Source: Symsagittifera roscoffensis
Taxonomy: Eukaryota > Xenacoelomorpha > Acoela > Convolutidae
Length of the DNA: 64,000 nucleotides
Assembly (NCBI RefSeq): GCF_963678635.1
Contig: NC_087064.1
Coordinates: 24,406,189-24,470,188 of the forward strand
Reading direction: 5' to 3'
Both the position numbers and the translations under genes were made by a program. Under the pieces are notes generated by a model. The model searched no databases. It had not been told where the DNA came from and saw nothing but the letters and a program-made list of their open reading frames with translations. Below are positions 31,541 through 61,289 of the stretch, piece by piece. The stretch's first letter is position 1. Every line of letters begins with the position of its first letter.

Positions 31541-32600
31541 GTTGTTTTAATATGCCTCAGAACGTAAAAATCAGATCATATTTATGCAATTTATTCACAA
31601 ATCAAACAAAACTGCTCGTATCAGTGCAAAACCTTGAGTGTTCCGACAGACTTTTAAGGTCTATGGAGCAGTTTTTTTCTTCAAAAAGTTATGAATTTTT
31701 CGATTTTTTTTTTATGAGATTTTTCGGAAATCATTCCACGACACGCCGTATCAAATACAAAGTGATAGATTATGCTGCCGCAACTGGTAACGTAGCAATT
31801 AGGACAACTAGCTTGCTTCAACCAGTTTGGAACAATTTCTAAGACGGATTAAATCTCCGCCTACGCATAAATAGCGCGAAATATATCGTGCGTTAATTGT
31901 CCTAATTAGGCCATATTAGCAATCTTTAAATCCCCATAGCTTTAAAAAAACAACCACAGGTGAAATAACTTTTTAAATTTCAATGCAACCCAAGAATACT
32001 TTTCGAAAGATTAAGAAAAACATGAAAAACTAAAGGTAAAAAAATTAAACCAAACTTTTATTTTAACTAGAAATTTTTTTGTGAGTTATTTTGTGAAAAT
32101 ATCCCCCCACACGCCATATAAAGTACAAATTGATAGATTTTGCTCCTAGTAACAAATCAAATTATCAAGACTGCTCGCAACAGGGTGAAGCCGTTTTTTC
32201 TAATTATCACCTCTCTCACACGCTATTTAAAGAACAAAGTGATAAACTTTGCTCATAGCGGAATTTGAAAGAGACCAAATAGCTACCTATTCCAATTTGG
32301 AACAATGCCCCAGACTAATTGAATCTCGGCTTCCGCGTTGAATGAGCGAAATAAATTGCGCGTTAATTGTCACAAATTGAACAAAATGCCAGTTTTAAAC
32401 CCCCATTACTTTACAAAAAATAATCAGAGGCGAAATATCTTTTTAAATTTAAGCTCAACACAACAATTCCTTTTGAATGATATAAATAAATTGGGCGAAA
32501 ACTTGCTAGTTAAAGCTTCGAAGTTTGGCTGGAAAAAAACCACCCGAGCACAAATATTCCGTCGATTTCTTTCGAAATTGGTAGGAACAAAAATGTAGTT
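31540..32600 (-). repeat. Two inverted R1 repeat copies
   Basis: Reverse-oriented relatives of the 21.8-24.5 kb array: 'gactgctcgtatcag..ccttgagtgttccgac..gtctatggagcag' (31613-31675), 'ccacacgccatataaagta' (32107), 'gcgcgaaatatatcgtgcgttaattgt' (31874) and, in a second diverged copy, 'gcgaaataaattgcgcgttaattgtc' (32346). ORFs here are incidental. Confidence 0.7.
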
Positions 32601-33300
32601 CTTTAACTTAACAAGTATAGTCTGATTGAATGCCGCGGAAAATTTGCACTGAAAATTACTTCCCGTTTTGAAAACAAAAAGATTTCCTAATCTAAAAACT
32701 CACTTTTTGTGTAACAATTCTGTAAGAATGAAAGCGCCAAATTTAGTATCATCGTTTTAATTCTTGTTCAAAATCATTCCAAAAAAGAACTGTGTCAAAT
32801 AATAATTGGTTTGAAAATATGCATGTTGTAAGAACTTTTTCAATCAAGGCGAAGATGCACTACTTAAAACAGAGCGAAAGATAGCAGCAGGGGAGCGTGA
32901 AAATTGTAAAAACAACAAATGAAAAATATTTAACCAAACAAGACTGCTCGTATTTCAGGGCAAAGGACTGAATGATCCGACTGGACTCTAAGGCCAATTA
33001 AAATTTTTGGTTGAAACATTGATAAATATGTTTAAAACTGTTTTTTTTTAATCCCTCAAACGCTGAAACGCTAAGATAAAGAAGAAAATTGCGGAAATGA
33101 AAAAAAAAAAACAGAGCATAAGCATTCCACACTTTCTTCAAAATTAAAAACATAAAAGATTTTAGCGCGCGATTCCTTTGTTCCATTGTTTCTAAAATTG
33201 TGCCATGCGCCATTGCTGTCCTTAAAGTACCAGTCACCAAAAGTTTGGATAGACTACAGATAAAACATAGCTAACAGACAGTTGGACTTTAAAAATAGTT
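32601..33300. other. Gene-free stretch
   Basis: No supported gene. A fragment of the R1 end ('acaagactgctcgtatttcagggc..gactgaatgatccgac') lies at 32938-32980. Otherwise nothing is recognised. Confidence 0.4.
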
Positions 33301-35720
33301 ATGAATGCTAGGAAATAAACGAAATATACAGGGACTTGAAGGCTTTTGAATTTCCAGAGCAATGTTTGATTGGTTTTTTAAATAAAATTAACGCAGTTTG
33401 ACAAAACTGGGTTTACAGTTAAAGTTGTGATACCTCTGGGAAATTCGAAATTAAAATTCACTTACGAAATTAGGAAGTCGATCACATTTATCGTGATCTT
33501 CACGCATCACTTGCAGTTCGACTGAAACTTGTCTTCCTTTTTACAAAAAGAATGATTAATCGGAACAAGAAATCAATGATCAAGCCGCAAAAAATCTAAA
33601 TTGAGCGTAAACAAAATTCAAGAATTTAAAAAAAATCATCTGGACCTCAAGAATCTGGTCCTCATGAGCAGAACACAGATTCTGAAATTTAATTTGTTGG
33701 TTGATCTCTAATTTTCTAATTTACCTGACTTGGACTGAAAAACAAAACAAAGGCTTTAAGCAAAATGTTTGCTTTGATTTAAAAAAAACAAAGCAAACAG
33801 ACAGTTTGAAAAGAGTCAATGAACGCAGAGAAACCTAAGAAAACGAAAGTTAGATGGTCTCAGTGCTTTTTTTTCGCTGGAAAATCTGATAAATATACTC
33901 CGTTTTCAAAAATAGAATCAATCAACTTTTTCGCGGCTTTTGCATTTTTACTTTTTAATAAGGTAGTTTGCCTTTGATTTAACAAAGGAAATGAAGTGAA
34001 TTTGAAAAAAAAATCAATCAAATGCAAAAACGGCAAATAAAAATTTGAACATGAACAGTTTTTAAGATTTTTCTTAAAAAAGTCAACCATACCTATATAA
34101 GAGTCTCAACTCTACCTTCATTGGTTTTGAACATGTGGCTTCTAAGCTTTTTGAGCTTTGAAAACAAATCATGGTTGACCCTGTTTTATGATAACACTAA
34201 CTCTATTTGAGAAACCTGGATGAAAAGGTGAAAATTTCATTTCCCTGAAAAATCGGATAATGCAAATCCATTTTCGAAATAGAAGCCAATCACTTTTTTC
34301 GTGACTCTTAGACAATTTGAGGTTTGACAGTGTAGCTTGTTTTTCTTTTAACAAAAAAATAAAATGATTTTAAAACGAAATCGAAAGTCAAACTGCAAAA
34401 AACGTATATTTGAGCCTGAACTAATTTGGAGACTTTTTACGGAAAAAAAACCATCACGACTTGAATAAGAGGCAGAACTACATTCACCGGCTCCTCAAAA
34501 ATCAACCCAGTTTGAGACGTGAAGAGCAATTAGAAAAGTGCAATTAGAAAAAGTAGAAATAAGCCTCGAATCAATAAAAAATTGGCTACGTCTCGAATTC
34601 AAACCTACATCCTAATTCGATCTAATGAATATAAGTCTAATGCAGTAGCCACTCATAAACGGACGCTTGATCAGTAACAAACACTATCCCCAAACAAAAC
34701 ACAAGCTATGCACTTGTCAATGCTATAGTGAAATTTGCATGAAATGAACACTTTCAATAAACAATTTCATTTGCGAGTTAGGTGAGAAAAAAGGAGGTTC
34801 AAACTAACACACTACCGCTCGCAAGTGTAAAACCTGGATCAACTCATAAACTTTTTGTTCGCCAGGAAATCTGAATAGTAAAATTCTTCTTTCGAAGTCA
34901 GAAGTCGATCACGTTTTTCGTGCCCTTCACTTTGCTGTTCGATGAGGTAGTTTGCCTTCCTTTTAACATAAGAAATGAACGAACTGCAAAATAAATCAAA
35001 AATCAAACAGCAAAAAACCAAATTTGAGAGTGAAAAAGTTTTAAAATTTTTTCTGGAAAACGAAAAAATAATCATCATGAATAGCACAAGAGGACAAAAA
35101 TAAACGCAAATTCGGGTTGTTTTCTCTTTTGGACTATATTTAATTAGACTTTTAGATATAATTTTACGTCTACCTTTTAAACTCCGCTTAATCAAAAAAC
35201 AGTTCACACCCATTAAAAACTTATTACGAAAAATGAAAACTGGCATTTTCAGACCCAGAAAAAACTGGAACGTGTTTCAAATCCAACCATAGCCAACTGA
35301 CAGTTTTTTTTATATAAAATTTCAACTTTTGAATTTCGAAAAAAAATAGACCGACTTAAATCGCTTTGAATTTGAAGAACAATTTATGATGGAAACTTTT
35401 TTGTTAAAACTAACCCAATTAGAGAAAACTTGATCAATAGGTAAAACTTTTATTTCACTGGGAAACCTAAAAATTAGTTTTCATTTTCGAAATTAGAATT
35501 CGATCACGTTTTTCGTGACATTTACATTTTGGCTGTTCGATAATAGTTTGCCTTCCTTTAAACAATAGAAATGCGCTGAACTTAAATAATTACAAGTCAA
35601 ACCGCGAAAAATCAAAACTGAGCGTGAACAAATTAAGACTTTTTCCTGTAAAAAGAATCAGCAAGACCTATATAAGAGTACTCGCTACGTTCATTACTCT
35701 TAAAAATGATACTTTCAGAG
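33300..35720 (+). repeat. Cluster of R2 repeats with an embedded SINE
   Basis: Repeated blocks of about 300 bp share 'gaaattagaagtcgatcacgtttttcgtgac(c/t)tt', 'ctgttcgatagt..gtttgccttccttttaac..aatagaaatgaac', 'aaatc..aagtcaaaccgc.aaaaatc' and 'cctatataagagtctcaactac'. Copies start near 33300, 33860, 34175, 34845 and 35395. The central TCACG-TTTTT-CGTGA can form a hairpin. ORFs in this stretch are frames through repeats and are not genes. Confidence 0.7.
34500..34860 (-). mobile_element. tRNA-derived SINE (degenerate)
   Basis: Contains the family's 'gtgcaattagaaaaagtagaaataagcctcgaat', a decayed tRNA-like part (34590-34675) and the tail 'tcatttgcgagttaggtgagaaaaaaggaggttc...cgctcgcaagtgtaa'. 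Flanked by R2 on both sides. Confidence 0.65.
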
Positions 35721-36718
35721 AAAGTAGTTCAGATCATTTGCTGTCGATCGATGTTAACGTTTTAAAAACATTCCAAGTTATTGGTGTCCAATATGGTCCT
35801 TAAAATAAGACACTTTTCATAGTTAAAACGTACACTTGCGTTTAATTTTGTCCACTAGTGTATAGTCTCAACTACGTTCATCAAATTCTGAAGAAAAAAA
35901 ATTATGACAGATTAAAGCGCAATTGGAACATCTACGGAGTTGCCCTAACGCAATAACTGGTGTTTCCTTCCACTCGCAATGTTCGACGCGATTAGTTTTG
36001 AAAAAACTAAATTTATCAGCTGTCCAAATTCCGACCATCTACTTGAGACTAAATGCTAGCAATTACAAATCCAAACATATTTTTTTAGTTATTGTTGGGC
36101 TTTATCAGCCTCTTGTTATCGCTATATTCACTAGCTTTGAAAACCAATCAATTATGCACAATTTGCCAATTGACAAGTTCAAATATAATTCAGACTATTT
36201 TGAAACTATCGCATCAAAAATAAGTACAACGAATCAACAAAAATGGACTCCACATAATAAATAAGCGCCCTGGACAATTTGCCGCAAAAATGGTCTATTA
36301 ATCAAACTCTGTACCATTTCTGACTTGCAACATATTAATATTACGCAACATATTAGCCATGCAATATTTCTCCTACTCATCAGAAAGATGAAAATAACTA
36401 CTTAAATCAAAAACAACTCTCCCGTATTGCAAAGTAATATATATAATTAATCGATAGGCAGTAGAATCAACTAAAAGTCTATCAGTTTTTCGGATGGTAC
36501 GGATCGTCAATCATTCAGATAAAGAACTGGAATTTACAAATGGACTGGCTAGTTGTTGGAAAGATCAGTCCAGCCAACCCTTCCCCGGAGAGGTAGTCGC
36601 AGTGAGTGTATTAATTACAGAGTTCATGTATCAGTGTTAACCCATAATAGTCTCCCTTCCTCCCCTCTCCGTATCTAGTGCCTGCATCGAGAGATTGTGT
36701 GAAGAAGAAGTAGATGAA
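35720..36718. other. Gene-free stretch 3' of LYPLA
   Basis: Contains an open frame at 35923-36264 (113 codons, no ATG at its start) of no recognised family and a GC-richer piece at 36540-36718. The latter probably includes the LYPLA 3' UTR (36718 downward). No polyadenylation signal could be fixed confidently. Confidence 0.35.
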
Positions 36719-47709
<10,991 letters not shown>

Positions 47710-48060
47710 GGTGCAAAAATGTCTTTTCCCCTCACAATGTTGAGTAGTAGGTGAAGGCTGGTTCAACCTACTGATGCTACTCTTCTGGTGATACCAAGTT
47801 GAACTTCCTCCAGCTAGAAGAGACAGACAGACTAGACCCGCAGAGCAGGTGACTGTGGAGAAAAGGAGAGGATAAGAGAGACGTGAAGCCACTCTATTCC
47901 GAACAGCGGCAAAATATGGAGCAGTCAGTTTACTATCTGAAAAAAATCATCTTATTGCTTTAGCGTCATTAATAACACGTAGTACGTTCAGCATTTAGCA
48001 TAATTGTTGTGATAAACTTATTAAATAGAGCGCACTGTTCGGCGAATCGGATACTTACGT
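47710..48060 (-). other. Probable 5' UTR exons of LYPLA
   Basis: A TTTTTTTCAG acceptor (exon start 47936) precedes the start-codon exon, and a CCAC|GTAAGT donor ends a possible upstream exon at 48059. Joining them gives a frame with a TAG and no ATG, consistent with untranslated sequence. Inferred from splice signals only. Confidence 0.4.
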
Positions 48061-48254
48061 GGATAGCCCTATGCTAAAGGATTTTAGAGATCCGATTGAT
48101 GGTACAAAGCATTTGAACCAGAAGAACAAAATATATATTCACTTCACTTACGTGACGTTGTTGGTTGTTAACTCTATCATTCTCTGCTTTATTGCCGATA
48201 CTTCTTCTTGATTTATTTTAAAGAGCTAAAATAGAGACAACTGATTTGATTGTC

Positions 48255-48984
48255 ATGGTGGACGGCGATAGTGGACGTGGGCGGTTACCGTCTACCAAGG
48301 ACTATTATCCTGCGATTGACGAGCTGCTTGGTTGTAATCCTGAAGAAATGAATAAGTTTCTCGCCAGTCAATAAAAGCAATCTCACTTGTTTATTACGCG
48401 ACGCCTTGTCCAGGGTGAAGTCCACTACCTTAATTGTCGATTCGATATCTGCGGTAGAAAAATCTATCAAGTCTGTGCCAGTCACCCCTGCTGTCCAAAC
48501 CGTCATCTCCAACCCCTCTACCTCTCCACAGTCTGAAACCCTCCATAAAGTAGGTGAAATCAGAATTCAAGGCATACCTGAGAGCTCATCTCAAATCACA
48601 GCGAAACGATTCGAAGATGATTCGAAACTAGTCACCGATGTGCTGGAATTTATTGAAAAGGATGCTTCAGGTTGTATTCAAGACGTTTATAGGGCGGGCA
48701 AGGTGAAACCCAATTCAGGAAAGTCCCGAAGTATCATTGTAAAATTGAATTCAGAGTGGTCTGCTCGCAAGTTATTGAGCAAAGCCTACAAGCTGAAAGA
48801 CTATTCATCTGCCGTATTCCTTAGTAAGTCCCTCACAAAAACTGGGCAAGAACTTGAAAGAACCCTTCTGAAAAAGCGATTTGAACTTAGCGAATCTGGG
48901 CATGACAAAAGTCTCATTAAAATTAGAGATTTAAAACTTTATTTGGATGACCAAGAGGTTCCAATAAATTCCAATGAAGACTGA
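48255..48984 (+). pseudogene. LINE ORF1 (one frameshift)
   Basis: Starts ATGGTGGACGGC at 48255 (MVDGDSGRGRLPS). The frame shifts near 48355, and the rest reads from about 48361 to the TGA at 48982. The C-terminal part has 'EIRIQGIPES', 'VYRAGKV' and 'SIIVKLNSEWSARKLL', as in the RRM-like domain of L1/CR1-type ORF1 proteins, which act as nucleic-acid chaperones in the RNP. No zinc knuckle. The sequence between ORF1 and EN stays in the same frame except for stop codons. Confidence 0.75.
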
Positions 48985-50214
48985 CTATATTCTGAATTAT
49001 TTATAGTGTTCTTAAATTGCCAAAGTTTGGTTTCATTAAATAGATGACTAAATTCGTGGAACTGTGGTATCTTCTGTTCCTCCGAAACGTGGCTAAATGA
49101 CTCTACCGAATCTAACCACGTTTTTCCTTTCTCTGATTATTTCGTTATTGCTCGATCTGATAGATCAAATGGCGAACACGGGGGTGCTCTTATAGCCATG
49201 AAATTTACCTTAAATTCACATTTTGATATCATACCGGTTCATTGCAACTCTAATGTTGGATGCGCTGCTATACTTTCGAGTTCTTCATATGTTTTATGCA
49301 TTGCCACAGTATATAATCCTCCTGCATCTTCTAGGTTCAGGCAACGCTGTTCAGAAGTTCAATATTTCCTATCCTTAGTATATTCTGCTTACCGGACGGA
49401 ATGTTCAAAACTTGGTTGTTTAAATAATTATTTCTTCCTTGGCGGTGAATTTAACCTACCGGATATTGATTGGCGTACTAGCTTGAGTTCTTCCAGCTAT
49501 CACATGAGTTTGATTTCAATCTTCCAGGATTACAATCTGAAGCAATTGATTCATGAACCAACTCATAATAGTGGGAATATACTTGACATTCTTCTAACTG
49601 ACCGTTTTCTAGAAAATGAACCTGTTGTCTTTGATTGTGCATTTTCTGATCACCGTGCCGTTGGGGTTACATTTTCAATGCATACAAACGCTGAGATATT
49701 TTCAACATCTTATTTGAGAAGTTCTTTTAATTTCGTTACTTTTAATAGTTTCCTAGATGCATGCTACGATGCATTAAGTTATCCTCATTTACTCGAAACT
49801 TTTTCAACTCTGTTTATACCTACAATATCAGGTGCAGTGGCAGCATCTGCACAGCTGAAACGGAAAAAACGACAACAACTACCTTTTCACTACAGTTCAT
49901 CTACCGTTCACCTTATTAATAAACTAACTTCAAAGACACGACAATTCCCGGCTTGCAATCATAGTTCTCTGGCACTTGAGCTTGACCAAAACTTAGAACT
50001 AGATAAATTATGTTATCTCAACTCATTTGCAAATTTGAATGTTAACAACTGTTTCAAAATTCTCAAGAGCATTTCCAACAAGTGTACATTTCCTGGCACC
50101 TTACATTGGGGGTCATTTAAAGCTCGCACCATTTTAGAAAAATCCAATTTATTTAATCGCTTTTTCGCTTCAGTCTTCAAACCCTACTGTTCGGTCGATG
50201 TGTTACAGCTCTAA
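48985..50214 (+). pseudogene. LINE endonuclease domain and N-terminal part of ORF2
   Basis: APE-type endonuclease that nicks target DNA. Motifs read as 'LNCQSL', then 'SSETWLNDS', 'RSDRSNGEHGGALIA' (about 49160), 'GGEFNLPDIDW' and 'FSDHRAVGV' with the catalytic Asp-His pair. An in-frame TGA lies at about 49045. The frame ends at a TAA (50212-50214) and continues in the same frame beyond it, so the stop is a point lesion. Confidence 0.85.
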
Positions 50215-51611
50215 ACTTGTTCGTCAATTTCGTTAAATTGCATTGATATCTCTTTCGATAAAATTCTCAACTTCTTAAGCACTGCTGATGATTCATCCTC
50301 AGTATGCTGTGATAATGTACCTCCTGCATTTCTAAGGTACTGCTCTAATCAACTGTGTCCCTTGGTTAATGCGCTTTACGAGAATATTTTGAAGCACAAA
50401 GTCTGGCCTAATGCTTGGAAAACTGCGTATGTTTCGCCTCTTCATAAGAAAGAAAGTTACAGTGATGTTACCAATTATCGGCCAATCAGCTTATTGCCGA
50501 AATTATCACTAGGTCTAGAACGAGTTTTATTCGATCATGTTTATTTGAAAATCCGGTACAAAGTTTCGTCATCGCAATATGGGTTCATGTCTCGGCGTTC
50601 AACTGTAACTCAACTTTTGAGTTTTTGTGATAAAATTTTTGAAGGTCATGAGCAGAGTCTTTTTACTACCGTGTTTTATGCTGACATTAAGAAAGCTTTC
50701 GATTCAGTGCGACATGACAGGCTGCTTTATAAACTTGCGTCATATAGCCTTGATCATGATTTCCTAGAACTTCTACATAGTTATTTATCCAATCGCTACC
50801 AGCGTGTGCGCATAGATGGCATGCTATCTGAAATTGCCTCAGTGACAAGTGGGGTGCCCCAAGGTAGCATTTTAGGGCCTTTATTATTCTTACTGTTTGT
50901 AAACGATCTTCCCTCGACCCATAGCACCTCTTCTTTTCTCTTTGCTGATGATCTGAAATGCTGCAGCGTAAATTCTAATTCCTTACAGACTGACTTGTCC
51001 GCTCTACAGCGGTGGTGCAGTGAAAATTTTCTCGATTTACATCCAGAGAAGTGCAAAATACTCTCATTTTTTCACTGTTCCATAACGACTCTCTATGTCG
51101 GTAATACTTTGCTTGATAGCATTCAAAGTTTTAAAGACCTTGGTGTTATTTTTACTTCGAATTTAAGATGGTCCCTCCACGTTGCTGACAAAATTTCGAA
51201 GTGCTATAAGGTCTTCTTTATGCAGAAAAGAAATGTTCCGATGAGTGCATCTAGATCACTCAAAATTAATTTATCAAAACTTGTATTCTCTCCATTTTAT
51301 CTTATGCATCTCCAATTTGGTCCCCAAGCAAAACAGATCTTCAGAAGTTGGAGTCTTTAAATAAGCGTTGCATTAAAGGGATTGGCATGACTGGTGATTA
51401 TAATTCTACACTCTTGAACTTGAATATTTACTCCTATAAGTTAGAGATAAGTGATTTACTCCTTTTCCACGGGAAACATGACCTGAATATTTTCGATTAC
51501 GTTACCCTTTCAGAATCTTGTTCGCCGTTGCGGAGCTCAAATTACTGCATGTTTCTTTTGAAAAATCGAAGATATTTGAATACGAGAAATTTGCTCGTGA
51601 CTCAAAATTGA
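50215..51611 (+). pseudogene. LINE reverse transcriptase and C-terminal region
   Basis: Non-LTR RT. Visible in order are 'NYRPISLLPKLSLGLERVLF', 'YADIKKAFDSVRHDRLL', 'SGVPQGSILGPLLFLLFVNDLP' and 'FADDLK' (catalytic Asp pair), then 'WCSENFLDLHPEKCKIL' and 'IQSFKDLGVIF'. The reading frame is the same as EN until a frameshift near 51345. The tail (51348-51611) carries the usual C-terminal 'LNKRCIKGIG' region. Target-primed reverse transcription is the family's mechanism. Confidence 0.92.
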
Positions 51612-52109
51612 TGCTCGTGACTCATTTTGTGAACGGAAGAGGAAAATTCATCTTTTCTACAAGAGCAAGCTTCAAACTTACAATGAAAAAGTGAGCTGTA
51701 CGTGGTCGGCAAAATGTATTTGCCTGTATTGTCGTTCTTAATATCTATTTTAAAAATATAAACTATTTCTATTATTGCTGTTAAGTTTTGTAAGTTGTAG
51801 ATTGTTTTGTAAATTCCCCAAGGGGTAAATTAAGTCCTTCTCTCTCTCTCTCTCTAGTGTAAATGACCAAAACAAGTTCCCAGTCATCGATTATTCTCAT
51901 TTATCGCCTGTTCACAGACGTCTTACGGTGTGTAAATGTAGTATCGATGCTTGATCGAAAATAGGTGGCGATGTGCCAGATTGTAGTGGCTAGCCGTTGT
52001 TAACGCCTTCGTCTTAGGATCACTGACATCATTAAGTGTACATATTGTGTTTCAGGTTGACCCCTAATAGGCATACTAAATGCCTTTCGTCTATCCCCTC
52101 CGTATCATA

Positions 52110-52345
52110 AAATTTCGAGCGTGATTCAAATTATGTACACAGATGCAAAGCTGTGCTTCGCAAACACTAGAGAGAAAAGGACAAATAGCAGCTCTATAAA
52201 ATGCAAAAAGAAAAAAAGTAGAAATAAGCCTCGAATTAGCAAAAATTCGTCTACGTCTCTGATTCGATTTGATGAACATTTATATTTGTGAGTAAGGTTA
52301 GAAAAAAAAGAAGGTTCGTACTAATAGACTAACGCTCGCAAGCTG
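52110..52345 (-). mobile_element. SINE copy lacking the tRNA-like part
   Basis: Contains 'cacagatgcaaagctgtgcttcgcaaacactag..aggacaaatagcagctctataaa', 'aagtagaaataagcctcgaattagcaaaaattcgtc', then jumps to 'tatttgtgagtaaggttag..aacgctcgcaagctggctagtgtaa'. About 150 bp including the tRNA-like middle is deleted. Confidence 0.75.
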
Positions 52346-52429
52346 GCTAGTGTAATGAGTTTTAATTGATATTGGAGAAACAAACTTTCTTTCTTTCCAT
52401 CACAATTCAAATGCAGTCCACAAATATAT

Positions 52430-52630
52430 ATCTCCTTAGATTAACTACAACTTATTACAAAATCGTTATTATTTATTTACATTCATTTACAACCTGATTT
52501 ACAAAACTTATATCATATTTACTTATATCATATAAACTGTTTCTTATCTACTTAGATTAACTACAACTTATTACATCGTCTACATTTATCACATTCATTT
52601 ACAGCCTTATTTACAAAACATATCATAAAT
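52430..52630. repeat. Short tandem duplication downstream of the BED ORF
   Basis: Two copies of 'cttagattaactacaacttattaca..acattcatttacag/aacct.atttacaaaac.tatatcata' at about 52434-52530 and 52551-52630. Probably 3' UTR or flank of the minus-strand ORF at 52684. Confidence 0.7.
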
Positions 52631-52683
52631 ATGTCGCGTCAGCCATTCAAGATAGAACACTTAAGCTTTTTGAAATGTCTCGC

Positions 52684-53043
52684 TCAATCGTCATCTTGTC
52701 TCATTGCCATCAAATCTGAATCATGTGCAACTTGGTGGAACATGATTGGCTCACGATTAAGTTCAGAATCAACTCTGCCGGATGAGCCAGGAAAATCGTC
52801 TCGTAGTGGCTTATTTCGCGGTTTCGGCTTTATTTCCAGTTCCGGCTTCAAAGATTTTTCCGAAGCCATTTTTTTAGTGTACTCACGGAATAGGTTAGGA
52901 TGTTTCTTTTCTAAGTGAGACGCGCTTGGGTTCTCTCCCTTTTTGCATATCATGGATTCCTTGCAAGTGTTGCAAATATAACTGAAATCCCCTTTCTTTT
53001 TGAAATAGTCCCAAATAGGACTTTTATCAACAGGTTTCGACAT
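52684..53043 (-). CDS. Small BED-type zinc-finger protein, 119 aa
   Basis: The ATG at 53043 gives MSKPVDKSPIWDYF. The aromatic WDYF, then CNTC (CxxC) and, 19 residues on, HLEKKH (HxxxxH) form a BED finger, a DNA-binding fold shared by hAT transposases and host proteins derived from them. The remaining 60 residues are Lys/Pro-rich and end FHQVAHDSDLMAMRQDDD. No transposase catalytic domain follows. A good acceptor (TTTATTTTCAG) lies 12 bases upstream of the ATG, so this may be the last exon of a longer transcript. It lies 580 bp downstream of KIFAP3 in the same orientation. Its C-terminus resembles that of KIFAP3 here. Confidence 0.65.
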   Translation of the reverse strand: MSKPVDKSPIWDYFKKKGDFSYICNTCKESMICKKGENPSASHLEKKHPNLFREYTKKMASEKSLKPELEIKPKPRNKPLRDDFPGSSGRVDSELNREPIMFHQVAHDSDLMAMRQDDD

Positions 53044-53625
53044 CAGCTTCAATATCTGAAAATAAATCGCAGAAATTTAAAGTTTCAAGAAGCGCTTTGA
53101 ATTTTTCAAATTCAATAATTTTTTGCTACGCGATAGCTGTGAACTCGGATCAAGAACTTTTCATGGCATCTAAATTGTAAATTTATAATTATTTTGCATT
53201 TGAACAACAGTGAACTATGTACAATAAACTTATAAACAATAAAGTTATTTCTATTTACAAATACTCTTACATGCTGAACAAAATCAGTTTCAATGAACGG
53301 TTGCTTGCTTTTTTGATATTTGAATTTGACACAACAAAACCTTATATAATTCTTGTATTTCACGTGAATCAACGATATTCGCTATTACTTTTCATAAACA
53401 AGATGACTGGTGATATTTTGTAACTTTTTCGTACCAATTACAAGAGGTCATGACATCTTTTACGAACTGGTGAATTTTCGATAAAGAAAAAAAAATAGTT
53501 ATAAGTCACAAGAAAAAACTAATATATTATTTTAAATGCATTGCAATTAATACTCTCTTGTTTTTATTAAACTACAGCATGTCTTGTTTTTATTAAATTA
53601 TAGCATGAAAATTTCCAGCAATTCA

Positions 53626-61282
<7,657 letters not shown>

Positions 61283-61289
61283 CTAGAAC

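Larger units (their letters stand above)
48240..51860 (+). mobile_element. Near full-length CR1/jockey-like LINE
   Basis: ORF1, endonuclease and RT are in order on the plus strand, followed by a short 3' UTR ending in a (TC)n tract at about 51838-51855. Damage is slight: one frameshift in ORF1, a TGA before EN, a TAA between EN and RT and a late frameshift. It is therefore fairly young. It lies just upstream of LYPLA in the opposite orientation. The clade is inferred from RT style and microsatellite tail, not from a phylogeny. Confidence 0.9.

Noticed and set aside
31552-31842. 96-codon plus-strand frame
   Set aside because: Lies within an inverted R1 repeat, and the frame is not kept in the other copies.
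34839-35246. 135-codon minus-strand frame
   Set aside because: It runs through an R2 repeat, and equivalent positions in other R2 copies are not open.
35923-36264. 113-codon plus-strand frame
   Set aside because: No ATG at the start, no recognised similarity, in a transposon-rich flank.
47710-47892. N-terminal extension of LYPLA with a hydrophobic segment, starting at GTG
   Set aside because: The frame is open upstream of MDSPV but contains no ATG, and the possible upstream exon adds a TAG in that frame. The ATG at 47709 has a good Kozak context and fits the family's length.
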